A stretch of 6,594 nt of DNA from a bacterium (lineage in GTDB: Bacteria; Bacillota; Clostridia; Oscillospirales; Acutalibacteraceae), in contig JAHKZS010000257.1 of NCBI GenBank assembly GCA_020626545.1, positions 1-6,594 on the forward strand, in the 5' to 3' direction. Below, piece after piece: positions 1 to 6,594 of the stretch (its first letter is position 1; every line of letters starts with the position of its first letter). Both the position numbers and the translations under genes were made by a program. The notes beneath the pieces are model-generated. The model saw nothing but the letters and a program-made list of their open reading frames with translations, searched no databases and was not told the DNA's origin.

Positions 1-1176
1 AGCGCCTTTTCCCTTTTTACTTTCGTTATCTTTAATAATCATCTTACCCTTTAGGGTTATGTTGTAACGGCCGTCGACATATACTCCGCCGCCGTAGCCC
101 TCGGAGCTGTTGCCTGTTATCTCACAGCTCGAAAGAGCGACGTTGTCGTCGTTTATATATATCGCTCCGCCGTCCTTTTTTGCGGAGTTTTTACGGAACT
201 TGCACTCGTGGAACATTACAGCCTCGTTATGCTCGGGGTTATCGTTGATGAAAACCGCTCCGCCTTCCTCGGTAGCGTTGTTTCCCGCGAAAGTACATTT
301 GTAAGCGGTTATCTTAGTACCGACGTATTTTGTTACATCGTGAGCGGTTCGAATCGCTCCGCCCTGTTCTCGGGCTTTATTTCCCGAGAATACTACATTA
401 TTCAAATTAATAGTACCGCGTTCCGAGAAGATAGCTCCGCCGTCGTCCTCGCTGTAGCAGTCGTCTATCTTAGCGTTGGAAATATTTATAACGCCGTTGC
501 GCATATATACCGCTCCGCCGTAACATTCATCCGCGCTGTCGATAGTTTTACAAGCGTAAATTCTTCCGCCTGTCATAGTGAATTTAGTATTAGAGGTAGA
601 GCCCGCGAGATAAATCGCGCCGCCGTCCTCATCGGTCATACAGTCGTAAATAGTTCCGCCTTTCAGACGGAATTCTCCGCCCTCGTCAACCTGAACCGCG
701 CCGCCTGTGTTACTGCTCGCGCCGCCTGTAATTACGCCGCCTTTAATGCCGTCGTAGCCCTCGGATTTCGGGTTGCTGTCACGAATCGTAAATACTGTTT
801 CACCGTTTACACGGAAAACTTCGCCTTCAGACTTCATTTTGTGGTCTCTGTTGCGTTTAACGTAATGACCGTTGAGGTCAAGCGTTAGGTGCTGTCCTGT
901 ATAAGCCGTAAGGAGTTCATCCTCAACCCAGTCGGTTCCCAGAGTTACGACAGTTTCTGTTCTGCCCGTCCTATCCGTAGAGGATACCGCTTTTTCCCAA
1001 GCCTCTTTAGGCGAGTTGTATCTAATTATATAAAGCTGTTTATCGCCTTGCATAAGCTCTACGGTAGCTCCCGAGGTAACGGTTTTGGCGTCAACCGCGC
1101 CGGCAGACGCCGCGGGTAATGCCATAAGGAGCAGGCACACCGCGGGAATCGCGGATAAAAATTTCTTGAATTTCAT
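1..1176 (-). CDS. Secreted right-handed beta-helix (Pmp-like repeat) surface protein, 3' end cut by window edge
   Basis: The frame is open from an ATG at 1176 to the left edge, giving 392 residues with no stop, so the C-terminus is missing. Residues 1-25 form a signal peptide: basic start MKFKKF, a hydrophobic core and a likely cut after ASA. Residues 33-150 form a beta-helix N-cap, with a typical strand LTLDLNGHYV near 97-106. Residues 153-370 carry at least eight coils, each marked by GGA[IV] or GGG[V] at 158, 185, 220, 246, 272, 305, 336 and 362. Several coils also have C-x-[FI]-x-x-N just before the GG (C294, C325, C351). GGA[ILV] plus FxxN is the repeat signature of chlamydial Pmp proteins, and pectate-lyase-like folds are common in surface proteins of Clostridia. 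No catalytic residues are recognisable, so adhesion or glycan binding is more likely than lyase activity. It lies 20 bases after the preceding gene, behind its own ribosome binding site, probably as the downstream gene of the same operon. The fold is well supported; the function is not known. Confidence 0.88.
   Translation of the reverse strand, partial: MKFKKFLSAIPAVCLLLMALPAASAGAVDAKTVTSGATVELMQGDKQLYIIRYNSPKEAWEKAVSSTDRTGRTETVVTLGTDWVEDELLTAYTGQHLTLDLNGHYVKRNRDHKMKSEGEVFRVNGETVFTIRDSNPKSEGYDGIKGGVITGGASSNTGGAVQVDEGGEFRLKGGTIYDCMTDEDGGAIYLAGSTSNTKFTMTGGRIYACKTIDSADECYGGAVYMRNGVINISNAKIDDCYSEDDGGAIFSERGTINLNNVVFSGNKAREQGGAIRTAHDVTKYVGTKITAYKCTFAGNNATEEGGAVFINDNPEHNEAVMFHECKFRKNSAKKDGGAIYINDDNVALSSCEITGNSSEGYGGGVYVDGRYNITLKGKMIIKDNESKKGKGA
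85..705 (-). repeat. Eight-coil beta-helix repeat array, irregular period
   Basis: Eight coding repeats are marked by GGA[IV] (last one GGGV) at residues 158, 185, 220, 246, 272, 305, 336 and 362. The steps are 27, 35, 26, 26, 33, 31 and 26 residues, so some coils carry a loop insertion of 5-9 residues, unlike the even 25-27 steps of the neighbouring gene. Typical units are FAGNNATEEGGAVF and FRKNSAKKDGGAIY. Confidence 0.83.
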
Positions 1177-1186
1177 AATCAGTCTA

Positions 1187-1193
1187 CTCCTTT
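1187..1193 (-). promoter_or_regulatory. Ribosome binding site of the downstream beta-helix gene
   Basis: The minus strand reads AAAGGAG, 10 bases before the ATG at 1176. It begins directly after the tandem stop TAA-TAG of the upstream gene, so the whole 20-base gap is occupied by translation signals. There is no room for a separate promoter or a terminator, which supports co-transcription with the upstream gene. Confidence 0.8.
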
Positions 1194-1196
1194 CTA

Positions 1197-4100
1197 TTAT
1201 GATTTACCGTTTTGTTCTTTTTGTTTTTTCTTTCTTACCGAGTATATAACAGCCGCAGCGATAGAAATCAGTAGTACGGCTATACCGATATAGATTATAA
1301 TCGTGCCTTCTGAGAAGATAGAGGCTGTCGTGGAACCTTCAATCTCTTTCCAGATAGCGTACAGCTTAATCTTTTCGCCTTTTTTAGCGGTAAGATTAAG
1401 TACTTCCTCTTGGTCTTGGAACATTTTACCTGTACCGTCCGCGCTGGTGTTCCAGCCGACGAACTCGTAGCCGTCACGCTCCAAGGCGTTCTCGGGGAGA
1501 GTTTCTTTTTCTCCGTAATAGAGCGTCAAATTGCTCATATAACCTGTAACACCTCTACCGTTCTTATCAAAAGAAACTTTATAGTTATTGGGGTTAATCG
1601 ATGCCGTTAGGGTAACGGATTCATTTACAAAGGTAAAATCGATACTTCCGTCAGAGTTTTTCTTGTGTATTCCGACGCCCTTATTAGTGTACTTTAAGAT
1701 ATAGTGACCTAAAGGAGCCTCTACAGGCGGAACGTGAAGTTCATCCTTTTCGTAGCCTTCCTTATAGAATACTTCCTTACCGTCAACTATAACGGAAAGA
1801 TGTAACGGGAATACGAATCTAACGTTAATCGCCTTAGTGATTTTCGGGTAGACATTACTTCCCGATTTAAAGGTGATATAGTAGGTGCTCATATGATTGG
1901 TTTTATGGGTACTGCTGAGCTTCCATTTAGAGCCTGTTTTATCGGTTGCCTTAAAGGTATCCTCGTCGGGATAAGAAATATTTTCCATAGAGGTCTTATC
2001 GCCGTCAAACTTCCATTTAAGGCCGTATTGATCGACTGCCGATACGGTAATTGTACCCGACTGGTCTATCTCGATAGCGCCTGTTTTTTCGGACTTATTA
2101 GGCCCGTCAATCTCAAATCCGTCGGGGTCGGGGCAAGGATACTTGTCGCCGCCGATATTAATCTTGGTATTCTTTTCCTCGGTACTCCAAACCTTATGGT
2201 CTACGTGGTGGTTACAAACGTTAATTCCGTTGACGTAAATCTTAACGTCGCCCTGGAATCTACGCGAAGTCCACAAGGAGCCGAATTTTGTTTTGAAGTT
2301 TACAGCGGAGGGGAAACAGTCGGAACCGCAGTCGTACTCATAGGAGTAGCTTTCACCATCGTCGTCAATGGATGTATGAAAATCGCCCGAGGTATTGAGA
2401 TTGCGTTCGCCGCCTGTTCCTCTGTTGTCTTTTCCGTAAATCTCAAAATACGCCCAATCCCACCAGTCAACGTCATCGGTAACCTTGATTTCCACCTTGA
2501 CTTTATAACTGCTGTGGGTCGATTTTAAGCCCGCGAGCAAGCGTACTTCCTTGCAATTCTTATCACGGTTAATCTTACATTCGTTATTATCGCAGTTAAA
2601 AACATTTGCGGGAAGGTTGTCGTTATGTTCGCCGAAGCCCGTTGTAATATCGCTGTTAACTCGGTTTGTCGGAGGTACGATACCGATATCGGAACCGCTC
2701 GATAATCTTCCCGTAATCTTAATGTTACGGTAATCTCTTTGTTTTATGTTGTTGGAATTACCGCTCGAAGTATTGTCGGTAATTCTGGTTTTTCCGCCCG
2801 CGAGGACAATTGAGCCGTCGTGGACATAAACTCCGCCGCCGTCGCGCGCGGTACAAAAAACGATTTCGCTCTTTTCAATTGTCAGCGTTTTGGAGGAATC
2901 CAGATACACTCCGCCGCCGACATTACCCGCCATACAGGATTTAAAATTACATTCATTCAGCTCGACAGTACCGTGCGAATTTATACCGCCGCCGTTTGTA
3001 TTACAGGAATTCTCGTTCATTTCAACGTTCTTAAACTCAAGGTTTGTACCTGAGTTCGCCCAAACGCCGCCGCCTGCCGAGGACGCGGTATTTTTATCAA
3101 TTTTCGTGTTCTTTATAGTGATATCGCCGTTGAGGACATAAATTCCCGCGCCTGTAGCGGCTGAATTATGGTTTATATCGCAATCGTTTTCCAATACGGT
3201 TTTACCGTCTGTATCAACATACAAGCCGCCGCCGTGTAAGGATACGCTGTTGCCCGAAACAGTACAGTTATTGAGCGTCATATCCTTATGGTTAGTAACG
3301 CCGCCGCCGTTAACAGCGTTAGTATTCTGCGTTACCGACGTCTTGCTGAGCGAGGCGTCTCCTTTTGACCAGATACCTGAGCCGCCGCCCTTTACAGAGT
3401 TACACGTAAGTTCACAATTGCTCAGAGCAACTTTTCCTAAGTTATAGATACCGCCGCCGTCATTCGCGGAATTGACCGCGAATTTACATTTATTCATCGT
3501 AGCGGACGCGCCCGAATCAACATACAGACCGCCGCCGTTTCCGCTTGCTGAATTGCTCTCAAACTTACAATTCTTAAACTCCGCGGTTCCGCTTTTAAGG
3601 AATACTCCGCCGCCTTGCTTTGCCTTGTTGCCGACAATACTCATTTTCTGCATAACAAGCTTGCTGTTACCGCTGACAAAAACAGCGCCGCCTGAAACAA
3701 AGCCGTCGTTAGCTCCCGTAATCATTGAAGCGTTTTCGCCGCCTTTTCCTTTAATAATCAGCGTACTTCCCGAACCAACAGAGATTATACCTGCGCCTGA
3801 ACTTTTCGCGGCGTATATTGAATGACCGTTCGTATTGATTATGTGGGTTTTACCATCGAGAACATAAATTGTATTTTTTATCTCGATATCGCCCGAAAGA
3901 TTAACAACTCTATCGTTACCGAGCACAGCCTTGAGGGTTTCCTCGGAATCGGCGTTACCCTCGGTGTACATATCCTCAAAATACATAATCAGTTTTTTAG
4001 AGTTTTTAGAATCGGGTTTCGCGTCGATAAGCATAGCCCTGCGGTCGAAAGTCATATCCGTTTCGGATTTTACTTCTAACTTATTATTGAAGTAAGCGTC

Positions 4101-4319
4101 AAAGGTTTTATAGCCTCCGTCCTCGTCATCGGCGTAAATCGACGCTCCGTCCGCTATAATATCACCTGCTTCAATTTCTCCTACATACACGCTCGAATCA
4201 CCATCATATTCGTCAGCGAAAGCGGGTGTTATACCGAGACCAGCTATCATACCCGAACATAAAAGGAGGGTAAGTACCACAGACAAAATCCGCGTGGATA
4301 ATGATACTTCTTTTTTCAA
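1197..4319 (-). CDS. Membrane-anchored beta-helix surface protein with InlB B-repeat (putative adhesin)
   Basis: This complete gene encodes 1040 residues from a TTG at 4319 and stops at TAA 1199-1197, followed in frame by TAG. A GTG at 4328 is also in frame, but it lies inside the ribosome binding site, so TTG is preferred. Residues 1-35 are a signal peptide, cut after AFA. Residues about 135-200 form the helix N-cap. Residues 210-500 are a right-handed beta-helix of about 12 coils, with GG[GA] or GAG/GSG every 25-27 residues. A capping segment follows (GRLSSGSDIGI, 537-547), then a Cys-rich part (576-589). A beta-rich region at 604-715 includes DWWDW near 618, and a possible Ig-like region lies at about 747-835. 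An InlB B-repeat/Flg_new domain spans 912-991 (VSFDKNG, GYEFVGWNT, LYAIW). A membrane helix at 1007-1028 leads into the basic tail RKKKQKEQ. There is no LPXTG motif, so anchoring is by the membrane helix and not by sortase. The likely role is a surface rod that contacts host or substrate; this is inferred from architecture, and no enzyme motif is seen. Confidence 0.9.
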   Translation of the reverse strand: MKKEVSLSTRILSVVLTLLLCSGMIAGLGITPAFADEYDGDSSVYVGEIEAGDIIADGASIYADDEDGGYKTFDAYFNNKLEVKSETDMTFDRRAMLIDAKPDSKNSKKLIMYFEDMYTEGNADSEETLKAVLGNDRVVNLSGDIEIKNTIYVLDGKTHIINTNGHSIYAAKSSGAGIISVGSGSTLIIKGKGGENASMITGANDGFVSGGAVFVSGNSKLVMQKMSIVGNKAKQGGGVFLKSGTAEFKNCKFESNSASGNGGGLYVDSGASATMNKCKFAVNSANDGGGIYNLGKVALSNCELTCNSVKGGGSGIWSKGDASLSKTSVTQNTNAVNGGGVTNHKDMTLNNCTVSGNSVSLHGGGLYVDTDGKTVLENDCDINHNSAATGAGIYVLNGDITIKNTKIDKNTASSAGGGVWANSGTNLEFKNVEMNENSCNTNGGGINSHGTVELNECNFKSCMAGNVGGGVYLDSSKTLTIEKSEIVFCTARDGGGVYVHDGSIVLAGGKTRITDNTSSGNSNNIKQRDYRNIKITGRLSSGSDIGIVPPTNRVNSDITTGFGEHNDNLPANVFNCDNNECKINRDKNCKEVRLLAGLKSTHSSYKVKVEIKVTDDVDWWDWAYFEIYGKDNRGTGGERNLNTSGDFHTSIDDDGESYSYEYDCGSDCFPSAVNFKTKFGSLWTSRRFQGDVKIYVNGINVCNHHVDHKVWSTEEKNTKINIGGDKYPCPDPDGFEIDGPNKSEKTGAIEIDQSGTITVSAVDQYGLKWKFDGDKTSMENISYPDEDTFKATDKTGSKWKLSSTHKTNHMSTYYITFKSGSNVYPKITKAINVRFVFPLHLSVIVDGKEVFYKEGYEKDELHVPPVEAPLGHYILKYTNKGVGIHKKNSDGSIDFTFVNESVTLTASINPNNYKVSFDKNGRGVTGYMSNLTLYYGEKETLPENALERDGYEFVGWNTSADGTGKMFQDQEEVLNLTAKKGEKIKLYAIWKEIEGSTTASIFSEGTIIIYIGIAVLLISIAAAVIYSVRKKKQKEQNGKS
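2832..3692 (-). repeat. Twelve-coil beta-helix repeat array, period about 78 bases
   Basis: Twelve degenerate coding repeats of 25-27 residues are marked by GG[GA], GAG or GSG at residues 210, 236, 262, 288, 313, 338, 363, 390, 416, 443, 468 and 494 of the encoded protein. On the plus strand they appear as ccgccgcc tracts at near-regular spacing. Between the GG marks most coils have C-x-[FILV]-x-x-N-[ST] (for example CKFESNS, CKFAVNS, CTVSGNS). The repeats differ at the base level, so they are old and not a recent tandem expansion. Confidence 0.88.
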
Positions 4320-4324
4320 TAAAC

Positions 4325-4334
4325 TCACTTCCTT
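4325..4334 (-). promoter_or_regulatory. Ribosome binding site that selects a TTG start
   Basis: The minus strand reads AAGGAAGTGA, nine of ten bases of the perfect anti-16S complement AAGGAGGTGA. It is followed by five bases and then TTG (4319-4317), which places the AGGAAG core 8 bases before the start codon. The competing in-frame GTG (4328-4326) is part of this site and could not be used with it. The TTG start also gives a tighter signal peptide (MKKEVSLSTR and so on). Confidence 0.75.
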
Positions 4335-4351
4335 TTTTATGTGATTTTTAA

Positions 4352-6594
4352 TTAAATACTTCTAACTTCTCTTCTTTTCCGTACAGAAAAGCTTAAAAGT
4401 AAAACTACAGCGCCTCCGACGAGTAATCCCGCAACCGCGCCGATAGCGAGCGATCCGCCCGAAAAGAGCGAGCCGGCGGCTGTCTGTTCCTTAACGGAAA
4501 CCGTATCGGTCTTAAAGTAGACATATGTACCGTCGTAGGGATCTTTATAGCAGTAAGGCTTATGTGTAAGGTTAAACGCCGAGCCGCTACCGAACATATG
4601 GATACCTATATCATAGCCCTCGGGGGCGCCTTTACCCGTTTTAAACTTTAACGAATCAGCTAAAATCGGCGTGCCGTTCTCGTATTTTACGCTGTAGAGA
4701 GCGAGCCATTCCTGACCTACGTCGCCGTTTAAATCGTTTCTGTCCTCGAGAATCTTGTAGTTTTCTTTCTCGACGTCGCTGTCGCCAGCGGTTCTGTTAC
4801 AGGGCACTACCTTATAGTAAGCGCTCTGGTTTCTTATCATAATCTCTTTGCCCTTACTGTTTTTACCTGTGATATCGGTTTTTTCTACGATATACTTCGG
4901 AATCGGGGCAAATTTCACCTTGTAGTAATCTATCAGTTCTTTAATTGTGGTGTAGATTGAAACACCCGCTAAAATTGCCATAGCCAGCGAAAAGCCTGCG
5001 GCGAGATACTTACAGATGGTGGATTTTGAAGCATACTGTCTAGCCGCTTCCTTAAAATCTCCTGATTTTTCCAGATCGTTTAACCTTGTTGTCGCTTTAT
5101 TATGTTTATCAAATGCTATTTTTTGCAACTCCAATTCCATATGCTCATTGACACTCTTAGTGTAAGAGGTTGTAGCAAACTTAGTGGCATTCTTAAAATC
5201 AACTTTAGCGGAAGTTATCGCCTTTCGCAGTGAATCAGCCTCCTTTAGTATATTAGGCTTAAGTTTCACCATAGCAATCACCGAACCTGCCGCGGCAAAT
5301 CCCGCCACCGCCGTACAGCACCAAAGCACAATGCCCATCTTACTCAGTTTAAACGAATTGTTTGCTTCCTGGGCGCTTGCCTGAGCGCGTAAAGCGTCGT
5401 CTGTAAGAGCTACACCGCCTCTGTCGTAGATTTCACGGTTAACATCCTGATAAATTGAAGCGGCGGAAACATTCTCAATTTTCGCTTCCTTGAAGCCGTT
5501 CTCGTCCGTAATCGCCATAAGAATCATATCCTTGATGGAGAGAAAGTCGAGACCCGCTATCTGTCCCGCCGTAAGAGCTTTTACAATCGGATAGAGCTCG
5601 CGGATACTGTCTTTATCGTCGAACTCGGACTTATCTCTCTCGAAGAAATCGAGCAGAGTTCCGTCGCCGTATTCGGTAGCGTCAAGATAATCGTGTACTA
5701 CGATATCCTCAGCAGCCATACCGCCTTTTACCATATTAGCCTCGGCTTCGTACGCGTTGACCGCGGCATCTAATACTTCTTCATCGGTTGAGTTTTTGGT
5801 TATTTCGGTGTTGCCGATATTTTCTGAATCTTCTACAACTTCGTCCGCCTTATCAACCGCTTCGTCGTAGTTAGCGAGGATATCGGTAAAGGTGTTCCAC
5901 TTATCGAGAATTTTTTTAGCGTCGTCGTTGTACTTCTTATCGAGCGCCGAGTTGATTTCGGAGGGAGTGAAATTCGGGTTATCCTCTTCAATCCTCTCTT
6001 TCATAGCGTCGAGATCGGTTTTAATAAATCTGTCGAGCCATGTATTATTCTTAGAGTCGGAAGCCTTGGTGAGCAGTGTTTCGAGTAACTGCACCGCTTC
6101 GCCGTTACCCTGCATCAAGAGGGTTAGGATATCGCAGTGGTTTTTCTTTTCGGAATCCGAGAGAGCGTTGTATGCGGCATCGCCCATCTCAAATTTTGTT
6201 TTATTTCTAAGGAGATCTCCGAGAGGCTTTGAGCCTGTATCATCGTCGGTGAGCTTATTGAGCAAGCCTCTGTAGTAATCAGCTCTCTTATAGTTAATAG
6301 AGTCCTTGGGTTTTTCAAGATTTTCGCGGTACTCGTTAAGAGTGGCGATAAATCTTTGTACGAAAGGCTTAATCTCGATGTTCATATGATCATCCATAAA
6401 CTTTGCGTATTCCTGATAGCTGTAACCGCCGTTCATATTCATTACGGCTAAATCTGTTACAGCGTCGTTTACGTCATTTGTTGTCTTATATCCGAGGTAA
6501 ACTATCTTCTGGTTCGGGCCCTTTTTCATAGCGCTGGAGGTTCCCGCGTCTTTGTTAAGGTCGGCGTAATTTCCCTTATCGTCGGTAAGGATTG
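4352..6594 (-). CDS. Multi-span membrane protein with large extracellular domains, 5' end cut by window edge
   Basis: The frame is open from the right edge to TAA at 4354-4352. The first ATG in view (6529) is internal: 21 codons upstream stay open to the edge and read ILTDDKGNYADLNKDAG, so the true start and probable signal peptide lie outside. Numbered from that ATG (725 residues), the start has YLGYKTTND and AVTDLAVMNM, resembling a beta-prism repeat. Residues 50-390 are mostly helical and acidic. Membrane helices are predicted at about 398-421, 508-529 and 691-714. The 86-residue loop between the first two is basic and helical, while residues 530-690 form a second outer domain with two cysteines (577, 659) and the phrase DPYDGTYVYFKTD. 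The tail is RKRREVRSI. Charge supports outside-in-out-in topology. I do not recognise a named family, although similar unnamed proteins seem to occur in Clostridia. Being first of the three linked genes, it may help organise or display the two beta-helix proteins, but this is a guess. Confidence 0.85.
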   Translation of the reverse strand, partial: ILTDDKGNYADLNKDAGTSSAMKKGPNQKIVYLGYKTTNDVNDAVTDLAVMNMNGGYSYQEYAKFMDDHMNIEIKPFVQRFIATLNEYRENLEKPKDSINYKRADYYRGLLNKLTDDDTGSKPLGDLLRNKTKFEMGDAAYNALSDSEKKNHCDILTLLMQGNGEAVQLLETLLTKASDSKNNTWLDRFIKTDLDAMKERIEEDNPNFTPSEINSALDKKYNDDAKKILDKWNTFTDILANYDEAVDKADEVVEDSENIGNTEITKNSTDEEVLDAAVNAYEAEANMVKGGMAAEDIVVHDYLDATEYGDGTLLDFFERDKSEFDDKDSIRELYPIVKALTAGQIAGLDFLSIKDMILMAITDENGFKEAKIENVSAASIYQDVNREIYDRGGVALTDDALRAQASAQEANNSFKLSKMGIVLWCCTAVAGFAAAGSVIAMVKLKPNILKEADSLRKAITSAKVDFKNATKFATTSYTKSVNEHMELELQKIAFDKHNKATTRLNDLEKSGDFKEAARQYASKSTICKYLAAGFSLAMAILAGVSIYTTIKELIDYYKVKFAPIPKYIVEKTDITGKNSKGKEIMIRNQSAYYKVVPCNRTAGDSDVEKENYKILEDRNDLNGDVGQEWLALYSVKYENGTPILADSLKFKTGKGAPEGYDIGIHMFGSGSAFNLTHKPYCYKDPYDGTYVYFKTDTVSVKEQTAAGSLFSGGSLAIGAVAGLLVGGAVVLLLSFSVRKRREVRSI

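Noticed and set aside
208..888. Plus-strand open frame of 226 codons
   Set aside because: It lies fully antisense to the truncated beta-helix gene, whose frame gives a signal peptide and clear repeats. The plus-strand product has no recognisable domain, and its openness follows from the Gly-rich repeat codons on the other strand.
1236..1330. Sortase (LPXTG-type) anchor at the end of the complete surface protein
   Set aside because: A hydrophobic helix and basic tail are present, but no LPXTG, NPXTG or similar pentapeptide precedes them.
1893..2528. Plus-strand open frame of 211 codons
   Set aside because: It is antisense to the middle of the complete surface-protein gene, has no ribosome binding site and yields a product without domain structure.
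2822..3692. Regularly spaced ccgccgcc tracts as a possible DNA-level repeat or CRISPR-like array
   Set aside because: The tracts are only 8-10 bases, spacing tracks the 25-27-residue protein coil, flanking bases are not conserved, and the minus-strand frame stays open across the whole array. Protein structure explains the pattern.
3250..3825. Plus-strand open frames with Pro-rich products (PPP repeated)
   Set aside because: The repeated PPP comes from reading the complement of the GGG-encoding coil marks. It is a by-product of the beta-helix repeats, not a Pro-rich gene.
4246..4263. Possible lipoprotein signal (LLLC in the signal peptide of the complete gene)
   Set aside because: The residue before Cys is Leu, not Gly, Ala or Ser, the Cys sits in the middle of the hydrophobic core, and a good ordinary cleavage site (AFA) follows.
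4320..4351. Possible promoter or terminator in the AT-rich 32-base gap
   Set aside because: There is no paired -35/-10 spacing and no GC-rich stem followed by T's; the A-run belongs to the ribosome binding site region.

Overview
The window holds three consecutive genes, all on the minus strand and packed as one apparent operon. In transcription order they are: a 5'-truncated gene from the right edge to 4352, a complete gene at 4319-1197, and a 3'-truncated gene from 1176 to the left edge. The gaps are only 32 and 20 bases, each downstream gene has its own good Shine-Dalgarno site, and no promoter or terminator is visible, so the transcript probably begins and ends outside the window. The plus strand has many open frames, but they are shadows of the minus-strand genes.

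All three products look exported or membrane-anchored. The first (at least 746 residues here) is a membrane protein with a large acidic outer part, a basic helical loop between two membrane helices, a second outer domain and a C-terminal anchor. Its visible N-terminal stretch resembles the beta-prism (MABP-like) repeat signature. The second (1040 residues) has a signal peptide, a right-handed beta-helix of about 12 coils with a GG[GA] in every 25-27 residues, a helix-capping segment, two probable beta-sandwich regions, an InlB B-repeat and a C-terminal transmembrane anchor with a basic tail. The third (392 residues visible) has a signal peptide and a second, related beta-helix of at least 8 coils; the window ends just where that helix appears to finish.

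The codon usage, AAGGAG-type ribosome binding sites, a TTG start, Flg_new/InlB-type repeat and membrane-anchored surface proteins suggest a Gram-positive member of the Clostridia (an Oscillospiraceae or Lachnospiraceae type, possibly from gut). This is an inference from style; no marker gene is present. The beta-helix repeats carry the same GGA[ILV] and FxxN signature used to define chlamydial Pmp proteins, but the anchors here are single membrane helices and not autotransporter barrels.

The likely joint role is a cell-surface assembly: two long rod-like beta-helix proteins for adhesion or glycan contact, co-expressed with a multi-span membrane protein that could organise them. No enzyme active site, secretion machinery, mobile element, RNA gene or CRISPR array was found. 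Function is not established by the sequence.
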